Below are positions 35,823 to 47,381 of a stretch of DNA of 57,128 nt, one piece after another. The notes under the pieces were generated by a model. It was not told the DNA's origin, ran no database searches, and worked only from the letters and a program-made list of their open reading frames with translations. This stretch comes from an uncultured Clostridia bacterium (GTDB lineage: Bacteria > Bacillota > Clostridia > UBA1381), in assembly GCA_944392335.1 (NCBI GenBank), contig CALXWJ010000035.1, forward strand, positions 1-57,128, written 5' to 3'. How positions within the stretch are numbered: the first letter of the stretch is position 1; every line of letters begins with the position of its first letter. Made by a program: the position numbers and the translations under genes.

Positions 35823-36752
35823 TTAAATATCCATTTTAAAACCTAAATCAACTATAGAGACGGGTGAATTTTTTAGAATAAAGGTACGTTGGGCGGAAAT
35901 AAGCGACATATTTATTAAGGAAGCTGATATATTATTTAGGTTAGCTATTATTTCGGGGTCGCTGCTGTATGTTTTGTCAATGATCTGATTTACCGAATCA
36001 GTTTGCGCGACAATAAATTGGTTAACAGGCATCATACCGTGCCCCGAATAAATTTCTGTATCTTCCATACTTGATGAAGCAATGTAAAAAAATTCAAGAT
36101 TATCGTAAAACAACTGAACAGATACAAGCCCTGAAGAATTATCTGAATTTATCATATAAAAATCAAAATAAATCGTATTATTGCTTTCATCATAATCAAT
36201 ATTTGATCTTTTGTCCTGATTTATTTCAAGTATATTATAACAATTATCGGAGTAGTGAGTGTGGTTCTCAATGATCCAGTCTTTCATTAAAGAAAAATTT
36301 TTACTGTAATCCTTTGTTATATCAAACTGTGAAATTATTACGGTTTTTGCGGAGTCGTCCCATGAAACATCACAATTAAAACTTTCGGCAATAATTCTGA
36401 CAGGGACATAGGTTCTGTCGTTGATCAGCTGCGGTGCAACATCAGCTGTCAGAATTTCATCATTTTTAAAATAAATGGTACTGTCGATTGCAAGATATAT
36501 AGATGTAGTATTTCGGGATGCAAGAATTGCTTTATTTTTATTGTCCCAAATAACATTCGCACCTAATGCCTCAAAAATAGCACGGACGGGTACAAGAGTA
36601 CGTCCGTCTATAATTACCGGCTCCTGATCAAAGTTTATTTTTTCTCCATCAACAAGAACCGTTATTTTTTCATTTTTGGCATATGCATTTACACAAGAAA
36701 GAATAAATGCAATCAGTATAATTATGGAAATCAGTTTTTTTCGCGTATTTAA
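35823..36752 (-). CDS. Secreted protein with copper-amine-oxidase-N-terminal-like (stalk) domain; no canonical start codon
   Basis: The minus-strand frame is open from 36758 to 35823. Its first part reads as a signal peptide: TRKK, then a hydrophobic run, then SCVNAYA. Next comes the repeat pair typical of stalk domains: VIIDGRTLVPVRAIFEALGA and LINDRTYVPVRIIAESFNCD. The C-terminal 150 residues are unrecognised. The first ATG/GTG/TTG in frame is an ATG at 36287, which would remove the signal peptide and domain. The natural start is therefore a rare codon (TTA 36752, or CTG/ATA/ATT near it), or one base of the A7 run at 36735-36741 is wrong or mutated. It overlaps the end of the RHH gene. Confidence 0.7.
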   Translation of the reverse strand, partial: LNTRKKLISIIILIAFILSCVNAYAKNEKITVLVDGEKINFDQEPVIIDGRTLVPVRAIFEALGANVIWDNKNKAILASRNTTSIYLAIDSTIYFKNDEILTADVAPQLINDRTYVPVRIIAESFNCDVSWDDSAKTVIISQFDITKDYSKNFSLMKDWIIENHTHYSDNCYNILEINQDKRSNIDYDESNNTIYFDFYMINSDNSSGLVSVQLFYDNLEFFYIASSSMEDTEIYSGHGMMPVNQFIVAQTDSVNQIIDKTYSSDPEIIANLNNISASLINMSLISAQRTFILKNSPVSIVDLGFKMDI

Positions 36753-36940
36753 TCCCTTTCAGTAAGATTTTTATTATCAGATTTTTTTATGTTTTCAATA
36801 GCATATTCACAGCATTGAACAACTACTTGATTAAAAGATACGTTTTGTTCATTCGCTATGGCATTTATTTTTTCTATTAGATCATCGGACATTCGTACAG
36901 TCTTATTTGAACTTGTATTTTTCTTTATTATAAAATCCAT
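36749..36940 (-). CDS. Ribbon-helix-helix DNA-binding protein
   Basis: About 63 residues. NKTVRMSDDLIEKINAIANEQNVSFNQVVVQCC follows the CopG/Arc pattern: a short beta strand TVRMS, helix, and an N-x-V-x-Q turn. The ATG at 36940 is used because GAGG stands 7 nt upstream; a GTG at 36946 is too close. It lies directly before the stalk-domain gene with overlapping ends and may control that pair. An inverted repeat upstream (36966-37026) is a possible operator. Confidence 0.78.
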   Translation of the reverse strand: MDFIIKKNTSSNKTVRMSDDLIEKINAIANEQNVSFNQVVVQCCEYAIENIKKSDNKNLTERD

Positions 36941-36965
36941 ATCCACACCTCTTTCTATACCATTA

Positions 36966-37026
36966 TTTTACATTATTTTTTTAATTAATGATATATGCAA
37001 AAATATACTTTATAATTAATGTAAAA
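36966..37026. promoter_or_regulatory. Inverted repeat upstream of the RHH gene
   Basis: TTTTACATTA (36966-36975) and TAATGTAAAA (37017-37026) form a 10-bp inverted repeat separated by 41 bp, upstream of the RHH gene, with a minus-strand TTGCAT/AATAAT promoter candidate between. This is a candidate autoregulatory operator. Confidence 0.45.
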
Positions 37027-37116
37027 AATAGTTGCAAATATTAATATAATTTGTAATACAAATAAATCAGCAGAATATTTTTTGTAAATACGCAAAGATT
37101 TTGATGCAAAGAGGTA

Positions 37117-37145
37117 TTGCTAATGTGCAATATTTATGGTATAAT
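37117..37145 (+). promoter_or_regulatory. Promoter of a truncated plus-strand gene
   Basis: -35 TTGCTA (37117-37122), 17-bp spacer, -10 TATAAT (37140-37145), followed by AAAGGTGGAGG and an ATG at 37178. Confidence 0.65.
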
Positions 37146-37177
37146 CAATTTATAAAAGGTGGAGGTATATATACATA

Positions 37178-37312
37178 ATGGAAGATAATAAGTTTAAAAT
37201 ATTTGAAGAAAAAAATTCAAAACCGCATGAGATGAATCAGGATAGACCGAGAGTCTCACAGCTATCGCGTCACGCGCCTCGCCTCGGCGGGCGGGAACGA
37301 CAAACGTTCTAA
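37178..37312 (+). pseudogene. 5' remnant of an unidentified gene, fused to foreign sequence
   Basis: A 44-codon frame with a good promoter and ribosome site. It begins MEDNKFKIFEEKNSKPHEM, hydrophilic and AT-rich like resident genes. From about 37245 the sequence becomes GC-rich and is the antisense of the GNAT remnant on the other strand, so the last third of this frame is out of context. I read it as the surviving start of a deleted gene; the original product cannot be named. Confidence 0.6.
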
Positions 37313-37360
37313 CTCTGCGAGCTCGCCATTATCCTCCGGCACAGCATTTTTTATTATCAT
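37262..37360 (-). pseudogene. 5' remnant of a GNAT N-acetyltransferase gene
   Basis: A minus-strand frame of 32 codons with GGAAGAGG 6-7 nt before its ATG (37360). It begins MIIKNAVPEDNGELAELER and goes on LSFPPAEA, the typical N-terminus of a GNAT acetyltransferase (about 160-190 residues in full). It stops at a TAG (37262) right at the junction with the opposing truncated gene. The rest of the gene is gone. Confidence 0.65.
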
Positions 37361-37590
37361 AAATACCTCTTCCTTTCTATCTTAACCGCCCCCTTCTCTG
37401 CTGTAGTGTCAAGTGTTTTTACATATTACTTCGCAACCCTTAGCAGCTGTACGGTTTATGCAAGTTTTTCGTTGTATAAAAGTCAATGATGCGCGGCATA
37501 TTCCAAAAGATGGGGTATTCTACCTTGCGGGCGCGCGGTGAAGATTAAAAAAATAAGTGGGAGTGCACAAAAACGGTCTATATCCTCACT
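37361..37590. other. Unassigned stretch upstream of the GNAT remnant
   Basis: 230 bp of mixed base composition with GC-rich patches (GCGGGCGCGCGG near 37540). It is probably the original upstream region of the lost acetyltransferase gene and perhaps part of another remnant. A minus-strand TTGACA is present near 37420 without a well-placed -10. No complete gene is seen. Confidence 0.35.
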
Positions 37591-37641
37591 AAATAAAAAA
37601 ATATCTATATGAGCCCGGCTCTTTCTTCCGGGCTCATATAG
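37591..37641 (-). terminator. Terminator of the beta-glucoside PTS operon
   Basis: A perfect 14-bp stem CTATATGAGCCCGG (37605-37618) / CCGGGCTCATATAG (37628-37641). On the minus strand it is followed by ATATTTTTTTATTT, 33 bp after the GH1 stop. Confidence 0.9.
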
Positions 37642-37673
37642 GGCAAAATAATGAAATAAACTATCTTCTTTTT

Positions 37674-40972
<3,299 letters not shown>

Positions 40973-41125
40973 AAAATTCAGCTCCTTAATCAGACACAAT
41001 AATAACGTGTTTTTTTTATTATGCATCCTAAAAAAAATTTTTATTCAGCTACTGTATCTGCATATGAAAATCGGGCAACATTATTTTTTTCGGTTAATTA
41101 TATGAAAAATATTTTATATATAGCA

Positions 41126-41154
41126 TTGACAATAAAACATAGATGTGATACAAT
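41126..41154 (+). promoter_or_regulatory. Promoter for the AAA_14 ATPase gene
   Basis: -35 TTGACA (41126-41131), 17-bp spacer, -10 TACAAT (41149-41154), 42 bp before the ATG. Confidence 0.8.
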
Positions 41155-41196
41155 CTGATAAAAATGAGTATTTACGCAAAAAAATCAGGAGAAAAT

Positions 41197-42495
41197 ATGA
41201 TAGAAAGAAAAATTTACCTTGATAAGCTGATAAGTAAAAGAAAAAACGGGTTAATAAAGGTTATAACAGGAATAAGAAGATGAGGAAAATCTTACCTTTT
41301 ATTTGAAATATACAAAGATTATCTGTTGTCTATCGGAGTTGATGAACAATATATCATCGGGCTGGCGCTGGACGAGGTTATGAATGCACGCTACAGAAAT
41401 CCATTTGAATTGGACAGCTATATAAGAGAACAAATAACAGACAAAAACGAGACATATTATATTTTTATTGATGAAATTCAAAAGGTAACTCCCGTTAAAA
41501 AACCCTATCTTGAAGATGAAGATTCAAAGGTTGGGTTTGTTGATGTTTTGCTGGGACTTATGAAAATAAAAAATGTAGATTTATATGTAACAGGCAGTAA
41601 TTCAAAAATGCTTTCCTCCGATATTTTAACCGAGTTTAGAGACAGGGGTGACGAAATAAGAGTAAATCCCCTTACTTTCAGGGAATTTTACTATGCATTT
41701 GAGGGAGATAAGCGTGATGCATGGAAAGAATTTTTTACCTATGGCGGTATGCCCCTTGTAATGAGTAAAAAAGACCATACGGAAAAAAGCAAATATCTGA
41801 AAGAATTGTTTTCAAAAACATATATATCGGACGTTATCGAACATAATAATATTAAAAACAGCGAGGACGTTCTGGAGGATTTATTGAATATTATTTCTTC
41901 TTCGGTCGGTTCTCTCACAAATCCCGCAAAACTCTCAAAAACTTTTAAAAGTGAAAAGAAAATTGATATTTCCCCCGATACAATAAGTCAGTACCTTGAT
42001 TATTTTGTTGACGCTTTTTTAATTTACAAGTCTTACAGGTATGATATTAAAGGGAAAAAATATATAAATTCTCCCTTAAAATATTATTTTACCGACGTAG
42101 GTCTGAGAAATGAACGGCTGAATTTCAGACAGCAGGAAGAAACTCATATAATGGAGAATATTTTATATAATGAGCTTCGTGCAAGAGGGTTTGATGTTGA
42201 TGTGGGTGTTGTTGAATATAACACAAAAAACGAAGAGGGTAAAAGTCTGCGCAAACAGTTTGAGGTTGATTTTGTTGTAAACACCGGAAGTAAAAGATAT
42301 TATATTCAGTCTGCACTGTCTGTTGCAGATGAGAAAAAGCACCGTCAGGAAATAAATTTATTGATCCGTATACCGGACTCATTTAAAAAAATTGTGGTTA
42401 TAAAAGATAATATTATACCGTGGTATGATGACAACGGTATATTGTTTATCGGAATAGAACAGTTTTTGCTTGAAGAAAATGCTATTGATATGTAA
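41197..42495 (+). pseudogene. ATPase of the AAA_14/DUF4143 family interrupted by an in-frame UGA in the P-loop
   Basis: Reading from the ATG at 41197 (AGGAG 7 nt upstream), the protein begins MIERKIYLDKLISKRKNG and reaches VITGIRR, then TGA (41281-41283), then GKSYLLFEIYKDYL. The family P-loop usually reads GIRR-(C or S)-GKS, so the UGA stands exactly where Cys or Ser is expected; UGC/UGU to UGA is one change. The remaining 400 codons are intact, including the YIFIDEIQ Walker B, YVTGSNSKML and the C-terminal nuclease-like DUF4143 part (FEVDFVV). UGA is a normal stop in this genome (GH30 and eutP end with it). A shorter product from a TTG at 41326 would lack the P-loop. Confidence 0.75.
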
Positions 42496-42499
42496 AATA

Positions 42500-42540
42500 A
42501 AAGCTGCCTTTCGGTTTTGTGAAGGACAGCTTTATTTATA
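42500..42540 (+). terminator. Probable terminator after the ATPase gene
   Basis: Stem AAAGCTG (42500-42506) / CAGCTTT (42527-42533) extended by CTTTC/GAAGG with one mismatch, 5 bp after the stop codon. The following T tract is interrupted. Confidence 0.6.
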
Positions 42541-42686
42541 TTATAACCTAAGTGCAGATGTCCCCCGCCGTTTTCGGCGGCGGGTTTTCGTATTTGTAAT
42601 AAGTGAGAGAACAATCTCCCGCCGATTGCGGCAAAGCACAGCCTGCGCGCTTGTCCTCGCCCAAGACGTGGCAAGCCCTTATTGAA
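42541..42686 (+). repeat. Dispersed multi-hairpin repeat, copy I
   Basis: Begins TTATAACCTAAGTGCAGATG and ends GGCAAGCCCTTATTGAA. It has CCGCCGTTTTCGGCGG, TAATAAGTGAGAG and CTCGCCCAAGACGTGG. It shares its 5' end variant with copy C. It lies between the ends of two convergent genes. Confidence 0.87.
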
Positions 42687-42728
42687 ACAGAATAAAGATA
42701 AATCTTAATGCAGTAAAATTTTTGTTTA

Positions 42729-43682
42729 TTAAGAAAACATACCGGTAAAAAACACATTATCCGCCGTGAATTCTTTACCGTTAAGATAATCGAGTATTCC
42801 GGCGTCGGTGGAAAAATCGAATTTCAGCTTGTAGGAATAAAGCGCCTGTGTTGTCATGCCGTATTTTTTATTGATCCGGTTTATTCCATACTTCCCGTCT
42901 CCGAGAAGCGGGTGACCGATCGATGCAAAGTGTGCCCTGATCTGATGTGTACGGCCTGTTACAAGTTCAACCTCAACCAATGACAGATCATTTTTTTCCT
43001 TTAAAACCCTGTATTTTGTAATAATTGTTTTTGTGCCTTTTTTCGAGGTATTATAAACATAGACTCTTTTTTCCTTTTCGTCCTTGAAGAGATACCCTTT
43101 TAACTCACCGGATTTTTTTGTAAGAGCTCCGAGAACAATACAGAGGTAAAATTTCTTCATTTCCCTGTCTTTGACTTTTTGATTCATTATTCTGAGCGCG
43201 TCTGCGTTTTTTGCGGAAATAACGATGCCTCCGGTATTCCTGTCAAGACGGTTGCAAAGAGCGGGTACAAAAGTGTTTTCGGCTGAGGGATCATATTCGC
43301 CTTTTTTGTATAAGTAACTTTTTATATGATCAATAAGACAGTCACAAGACCCTTCATCATCGGCATGCACTACCATACCGACCTTTTTATCGATCAATAA
43401 GATATTTTCGTCTTCATATACAATGTTGATATCAGGGGTCACATTTAAAAAATTATTTTCCAAATCAGGTTTTTGAAAAAACTCATCTTTTAAGAACAGC
43501 TTTAAAACATCACCTTCCGAAAGCCAAAAAGCACCGTCTTTAATGTGTTTGCCGTTAACTTTGACACAGTCTTTTCTTAAGCTTTTGTAAAGCATGGATT
43601 GAGGCATATTCGGACACAGCTTGGTTAAAAATTTATCAAGCCTCTGGTTCGCGTCATTTTTTTTTACAATAATTTCTCTCAT
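42729..43682 (-). CDS. RluA-family 23S rRNA pseudouridine synthase
   Basis: 317 residues. An N-terminal S4 RNA-binding domain (NQRLDKFLTKLCPNM) is followed by the synthase core with the catalytic Asp in NRLDRNTGGIVI about residue 140 and the C-terminal TGRTHQIRAHFASIGHPLLGD. This architecture matches RluC/RluD-like enzymes that modify 23S rRNA; the target base is not determinable here. It is divergent from the yesL-like gene across a perfect palindrome. Confidence 0.92.
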   Translation of the reverse strand: MREIIVKKNDANQRLDKFLTKLCPNMPQSMLYKSLRKDCVKVNGKHIKDGAFWLSEGDVLKLFLKDEFFQKPDLENNFLNVTPDINIVYEDENILLIDKKVGMVVHADDEGSCDCLIDHIKSYLYKKGEYDPSAENTFVPALCNRLDRNTGGIVISAKNADALRIMNQKVKDREMKKFYLCIVLGALTKKSGELKGYLFKDEKEKRVYVYNTSKKGTKTIITKYRVLKEKNDLSLVEVELVTGRTHQIRAHFASIGHPLLGDGKYGINRINKKYGMTTQALYSYKLKFDFSTDAGILDYLNGKEFTADNVFFTGMFS

Positions 43683-43727
43683 ATATAAAACTTCCTGTAA
43701 TGTTTACGATTTTGTTAATTTTGTTTA

Positions 43728-43769
43728 TTATCTATTGTATCACAGTTTTTTTTATGATACAATAGATAA
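43728..43769. promoter_or_regulatory. Perfect 15-bp inverted repeat between divergent genes
   Basis: TTATCTATTGTATCA (43728-43742) and TGATACAATAGATAA (43755-43769) are perfect complements with a 12-nt T-rich loop. Each arm contains a TACAAT -10-like hexamer on its own outward strand. It may be a shared operator-promoter or a hairpin. No partner regulator is adjacent. Confidence 0.7.
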
Positions 43770-43850
43770 CGCGGAAATTTGCACTTTATTTTAATTTATG
43801 TAAAAACATTTGGAATATATGTTTTTCGGATATTTTTGGAGGAAGATGTT

Positions 43851-44750
43851 ATGGGGTTGTTTTATAATTTTTCAAAAGAAGGGCCGGGCATTGACAAGGA
43901 TGCGCCTAAAAAAAAGGGAGTCTTTTTATATTTTGAAATATTGTTCAGGAAGTTTTGGAAATTGTGTCAGGTGAATTTTTTGTATACAATATGTTCGATT
44001 CCAATGATTTTTTTGTATTATATATTGGTCACTCCCTCAGTTGTCAGCTTTGTTCAATCACTGGGGAACGGGGAAGCATTGATGAATGCTGATGAGATGG
44101 CAATGTATTCTACAATGCTGACGTTATTTGTGACGATTTCGGCGGTCACCTTTATGGGATCGGGACCTGCTTCTGCGGCAATGGCGTTTGTTATGAGGTG
44201 CTTTGCAAGAGAAGAACATACATGGCTTTTTTCTGACTTTTTTAAAAAATTCAAGGAAAATTTTAAACAGGGTATGATCGTTGCTGTTGTTGATCTGATC
44301 GTGGTTTTTGTGGGAAGCTTTGCCATAAGGTTTTATTATAATTATTTTTTACAAAACGGTCAGATGGTTTGGTTTTTCCTGATGTGTTTTTTGATTGTAT
44401 GTATGTTTGTTTTCATATCCATGCATTATTACATTTATCAGCTTATGGTAACATTTGAAAATAAAACAAAGGATCTGTTTAAAAATGCAATTATTCTTGC
44501 ATTGTCGACTGCTCCGGTCAATATATTGTTTACCTTGCTGTTTGGGGTAATAAGCTTTATAGTATTCACTGTGTTTACACCGATCATGTCATTAATTTTG
44601 ACAACAGTATTATTAATAGGGCTTTTAAGATTCCCGTTTGAATTTTATGCGCAGAGCGTTATCAGGAAAAAAATATTAAACAATATGGATAATCCTTCCG
44701 ATGATGAATCGGAGAAAAATGATGAGCAAATGATTGGAGTGGACAACTGA
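43851..44750 (+). CDS. DUF624 (YesL-like) membrane protein
   Basis: About 299 residues with five or six hydrophobic segments and the family N-terminus [27 protein letters not shown] and the [12 protein letters not shown] loop are also typical of YesL-family proteins. The function is unknown; homologues often accompany carbohydrate genes. The ATG at 43851 has GGAGG 8 nt upstream; the frame opens at 43779. Its stop TGA overlaps the mnmG start (TGATG). Confidence 0.8.
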   Translation: MGLFYNFSKEGPGIDKDAPKKKGVFLYFEILFRKFWKLCQVNFLYTICSIPMIFLYYILVTPSVVSFVQSLGNGEALMNADEMAMYSTMLTLFVTISAVTFMGSGPASAAMAFVMRCFAREEHTWLFSDFFKKFKENFKQGMIVAVVDLIVVFVGSFAIRFYYNYFLQNGQMVWFFLMCFLIVCMFVFISMHYYIYQLMVTFENKTKDLFKNAIILALSTAPVNILFTLLFGVISFIVFTVFTPIMSLILTTVLLIGLLRFPFEFYAQSVIRKKILNNMDNPSDDESEKNDEQMIGVDN

Positions 44751-46627
44751 TGGTGTTGGACAATTATGATGTTGTTGTTATCGGTGCGGGACATGCAGGG
44801 GTTGAGGCAGCCGTTGCGGCTGCAAAACTGGGTATGAAAACAGTTATATTTTCCATAAGCCTTGACGCAGTCGGGAACCTTCCGTGCAATCCAAGCATCG
44901 GCGGAACAGCGAAAGGTCATCTTGTAAGAGAAATTGACGCTTTGGGCGGGGTTATGGGAAAGGCTGCCGATAAAACTTTTATCCAGTCAAAGATGCTAAA
45001 TGTCGGAAAAGGCCCTGCGGTTCATTCGTTAAGATGTCAGATCGACAGAAAGAAATATCATATTGAAATAAAAAGAATATTGGAAACACAAAAGAATCTA
45101 CAGCTAAAACAGGCAGAGATTTGTAAAATACTTGTTGATAATAATAAAGTAACAGGAGTTGTAACTCATCTGGGAACTGAATACAGGGCAAAGGCCGTTA
45201 TTGTTGCAACAGGCACATATTTAAGAGGAAAGATCCTGATCGGGGATTATGAAAGACAGTCAGGACCCGACGGCACCTTTCCTGCAAATGAATTATCAGA
45301 AAGTTTAAAGGAGCTTGGAATAGAGATACTGAGATTCAAAACGGGAACTCCGGCAAGGATACACGGCGACACATTGGATTACGAAAAAATGGAGCGGGAA
45401 ACGGGAGATGAAAAAATCATACCCTTTTCGTTTGAAACAACAGATGCGGGAGAAAATAAAGCTGATTGCTGGCTCACATATACCAATGAGCAAACCCATA
45501 AGATAATAATGGATAACATTGATAAGGCGCCGATGTATAACGGAAAGGTTGAAGGTATCGGACCGAGATATTGTCCTTCCATTGAAGATAAGGTCATGAG
45601 GTTTAAAGACAAAAAAAGGCATCAGCTTTTTATGGAACCATTAGGGCTGGAGACAAGAGAAATGTATGCCCAGGGTATCAGTACGGGATTGCCTGAAGAA
45701 GTGCAGCTTAAAATGTTAAGAACTATTGCCGGCTTGGAGCATGTGGAAATCATGCGTCCGGCATATGCCATAGAATATGATTGTATAGATCCCACACAGT
45801 TATACCCTACTTTGGAATTTAAAAAGATAAACGGACTGTACGGTGCGGGACAATTTAACGGTACAAGCGGATATGAAGAGGCAGCGGCGCAGGGAATTGT
45901 CGCGGGAATCAATGCCGCATTAAAAATTAAGGGTGAAGAACCAATGATAATAGACCGTTCGCAAGGTTATATCGGTACACTTATTGACGACCTTGTAACA
46001 AAGGGAACCAATGAACCCTACAGGATGATGACCTCGCGTTCCGAATACAGACTGCTTTTAAGGCAGGATAATGCGGATGAAAGATTGACGCCGATAGGAC
46101 ACAGGGTGGGTCTTATAAGTGATGAAAGATATAATAGACTACTAAAGAAAATTGAAACGGAAAAGGAAGAAATCAAAAGACTTGAAGAAACGATCATAAA
46201 TCCGCAGACAGCAAATGCTGTCTTGGAAGCAAACGGAACGACTCCCGTCATAACCGGTATAAGATTATCGGATATGCTGAAAAGACCGCAGCTAAATTAT
46301 GAAAAAATAAAAGAAATAGACACAAAAAGACCCCAATTGCCTTATGATGTTTGTGAGCAGGTAGAAATTAAGCTCAAATATAAGGGATATATCGACAGAC
46401 AGCTTATGCAGGTGGAACAGTTTAAGAAAATGGAGGAAAAATTGCTTCCATCCGATTGTAATTATTCTTCAATTCACGGTCTGCGGCTTGAAGCAAGGCA
46501 AAAACTTGAAAAAATAAAACCCGCAAATTTGGGTCAGGCGTCACGTATCTCGGGAGTGTCTCCCGCAGATATCTCCGTTCTTATAATATGGCTGGAAACA
46601 CAAAAGCAGATAAATAAAAATCAGTAA
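44750..46627 (+). CDS. mnmG: tRNA uridine-5-carboxymethylaminomethyl modification enzyme MnmG (GidA)
   Basis: FAD-dependent subunit of the MnmE-MnmG complex that modifies U34 of tRNAs. FAD motif [14 protein letters not shown] at the N-terminus, [13 protein letters not shown] with the catalytic Cys, [18 protein letters not shown], and the [16 protein letters not shown] segment. At 625 residues it is full length. The start overlaps the previous stop by one base. mnmE, jag and rnpA, its common neighbours near bacterial origins, are not here. Confidence 0.96.
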   Translation: MVLDNYDVVVIGAGHAGVEAAVAAAKLGMKTVIFSISLDAVGNLPCNPSIGGTAKGHLVREIDALGGVMGKAADKTFIQSKMLNVGKGPAVHSLRCQIDRKKYHIEIKRILETQKNLQLKQAEICKILVDNNKVTGVVTHLGTEYRAKAVIVATGTYLRGKILIGDYERQSGPDGTFPANELSESLKELGIEILRFKTGTPARIHGDTLDYEKMERETGDEKIIPFSFETTDAGENKADCWLTYTNEQTHKIIMDNIDKAPMYNGKVEGIGPRYCPSIEDKVMRFKDKKRHQLFMEPLGLETREMYAQGISTGLPEEVQLKMLRTIAGLEHVEIMRPAYAIEYDCIDPTQLYPTLEFKKINGLYGAGQFNGTSGYEEAAAQGIVAGINAALKIKGEEPMIIDRSQGYIGTLIDDLVTKGTNEPYRMMTSRSEYRLLLRQDNADERLTPIGHRVGLISDERYNRLLKKIETEKEEIKRLEETIINPQTANAVLEANGTTPVITGIRLSDMLKRPQLNYEKIKEIDTKRPQLPYDVCEQVEIKLKYKGYIDRQLMQVEQFKKMEEKLLPSDCNYSSIHGLRLEARQKLEKIKPANLGQASRISGVSPADISVLIIWLETQKQINKNQ

Positions 46628-46646
46628 CCGATCAAGAGGAATATAT

Positions 46647-47183
46647 ATGATTGATTTAATAAACAATATCGACTCAGGGATAATGTTTTTTATCCAGGAA
46701 TATATCAGAAGCCCGATTTTATCAGCGATATTTGTTCCGCTGACGAAATCGGGAGATGGTGGGATACTTTTAATGGTAATCGGAATAATACTTGTGATAA
46801 TAAAGAAAACAAGACAAGCAGGGATTGTTTTTCTCATATCGCTTGCAGCAAGCTATCTTGTAAATGATTTGGTCCTTAAGAATATTTTTGAAAGAGACCG
46901 GCCATTTGTCGGTATTGAAGGTCTTGATATACTTACAAAAAAACCGGTCAGTTTTTCTTTCCCGTCGGGACATACGGCTACAACCTTTGCCTGCGCGGTT
47001 TCTTTGCTGTGTATGAGAGTAAAATATGCGCCGCTGGCTTTGGTGTACGCCATATTGATGGGATTTTCAAGAGTATATGTTGGAGTACATTATCCGACAG
47101 ATGTGCTGTTTGGAGCCATTGTGGGAATTATTACGGCAAATACAGTTGTGTTTTTATTTAAAAGAATAAAAAAGATGAATTGA
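46647..47183 (+). CDS. PAP2-family membrane phosphatase
   Basis: 178 residues with about five membrane helices and the three PAP2 motifs: KNIFERDRPF, FPSGHTAT and SRVYVGVHYPTDV. It is likely an undecaprenyl-diphosphate or phosphatidate phosphatase; the substrate is not determinable. GAGGAA upstream of the ATG, 19 bp after mnmG, so probably co-transcribed. Confidence 0.88.
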   Translation: MIDLINNIDSGIMFFIQEYIRSPILSAIFVPLTKSGDGGILLMVIGIILVIIKKTRQAGIVFLISLAASYLVNDLVLKNIFERDRPFVGIEGLDILTKKPVSFSFPSGHTATTFACAVSLLCMRVKYAPLALVYAILMGFSRVYVGVHYPTDVLFGAIVGIITANTVVFLFKRIKKMN

Positions 47184-47216
47184 TGGCAAGTTATTTTTCG
47201 TCAATTCATCTTTTTT
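47168..47216. terminator. Bidirectional terminator after the PAP2 gene
   Basis: Stem AAAAAGATGAATTGA (47169-47183) / TCAATTCATCTTTTT (47201-47215) overlaps the PAP2 stop and faces the convergent germination operon. Confidence 0.85.
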
Positions 47217-47218
47217 GG

Positions 47219-47377
47219 TTAGATCTGTACTAAATAATAGACTGAAAAAACCGAAGCCAATACAAGGAAAAATACAGATACACCGCCTAATATATTTTTT
47301 TCTCTGCAGCATGAGACGGCATAGCTGACCGTTCGGACAATCACTGTAATTATAAGTATAATAATCAGTATATTCAC
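47219..47377 (-). CDS. Small two-helix membrane protein at the end of the germination operon (candidate D subunit)
   Basis: A 52-residue frame starting with GTG, with AAAGGAG 7 nt upstream that overlaps the gerC stop. It starts MNILIIILIITVIVRTVS, has SCCREKN as a polar turn, then a second hydrophobic helix ending VFSVYYLVQI. Many germinant receptor operons carry a fourth small gene for a two-helix D subunit, which this resembles in size, topology and place. It is 4 bp after the GerC gene and before the terminator. Confidence 0.72.
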   Translation of the reverse strand: MNILIIILIITVIVRTVSYAVSCCREKNILGGVSVFFLVLASVFSVYYLVQI

Positions 47378-47381
47378 CGTA

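Noticed and set aside
37361..37590. Additional short gene such as a minus-strand frame beginning MPRIIDFYTTK
   Set aside because: Only about 20 codons, no ribosome site, and no match to a family I recognise.
40973..41100. Ribonucleic antiterminator (RAT) and terminator in front of the bglF-type gene
   Set aside because: No sequence close to the LicT/BglG RAT consensus and no adjacent antiterminator gene; only a weak ACACG/GTGT hairpin is present.
41281..41283. UGA as a selenocysteine codon
   Set aside because: No convincing SECIS-type hairpin directly follows, no selenoprotein genes are in the window, and UGA is used as an ordinary stop elsewhere. Kept only as an open possibility in the findings.
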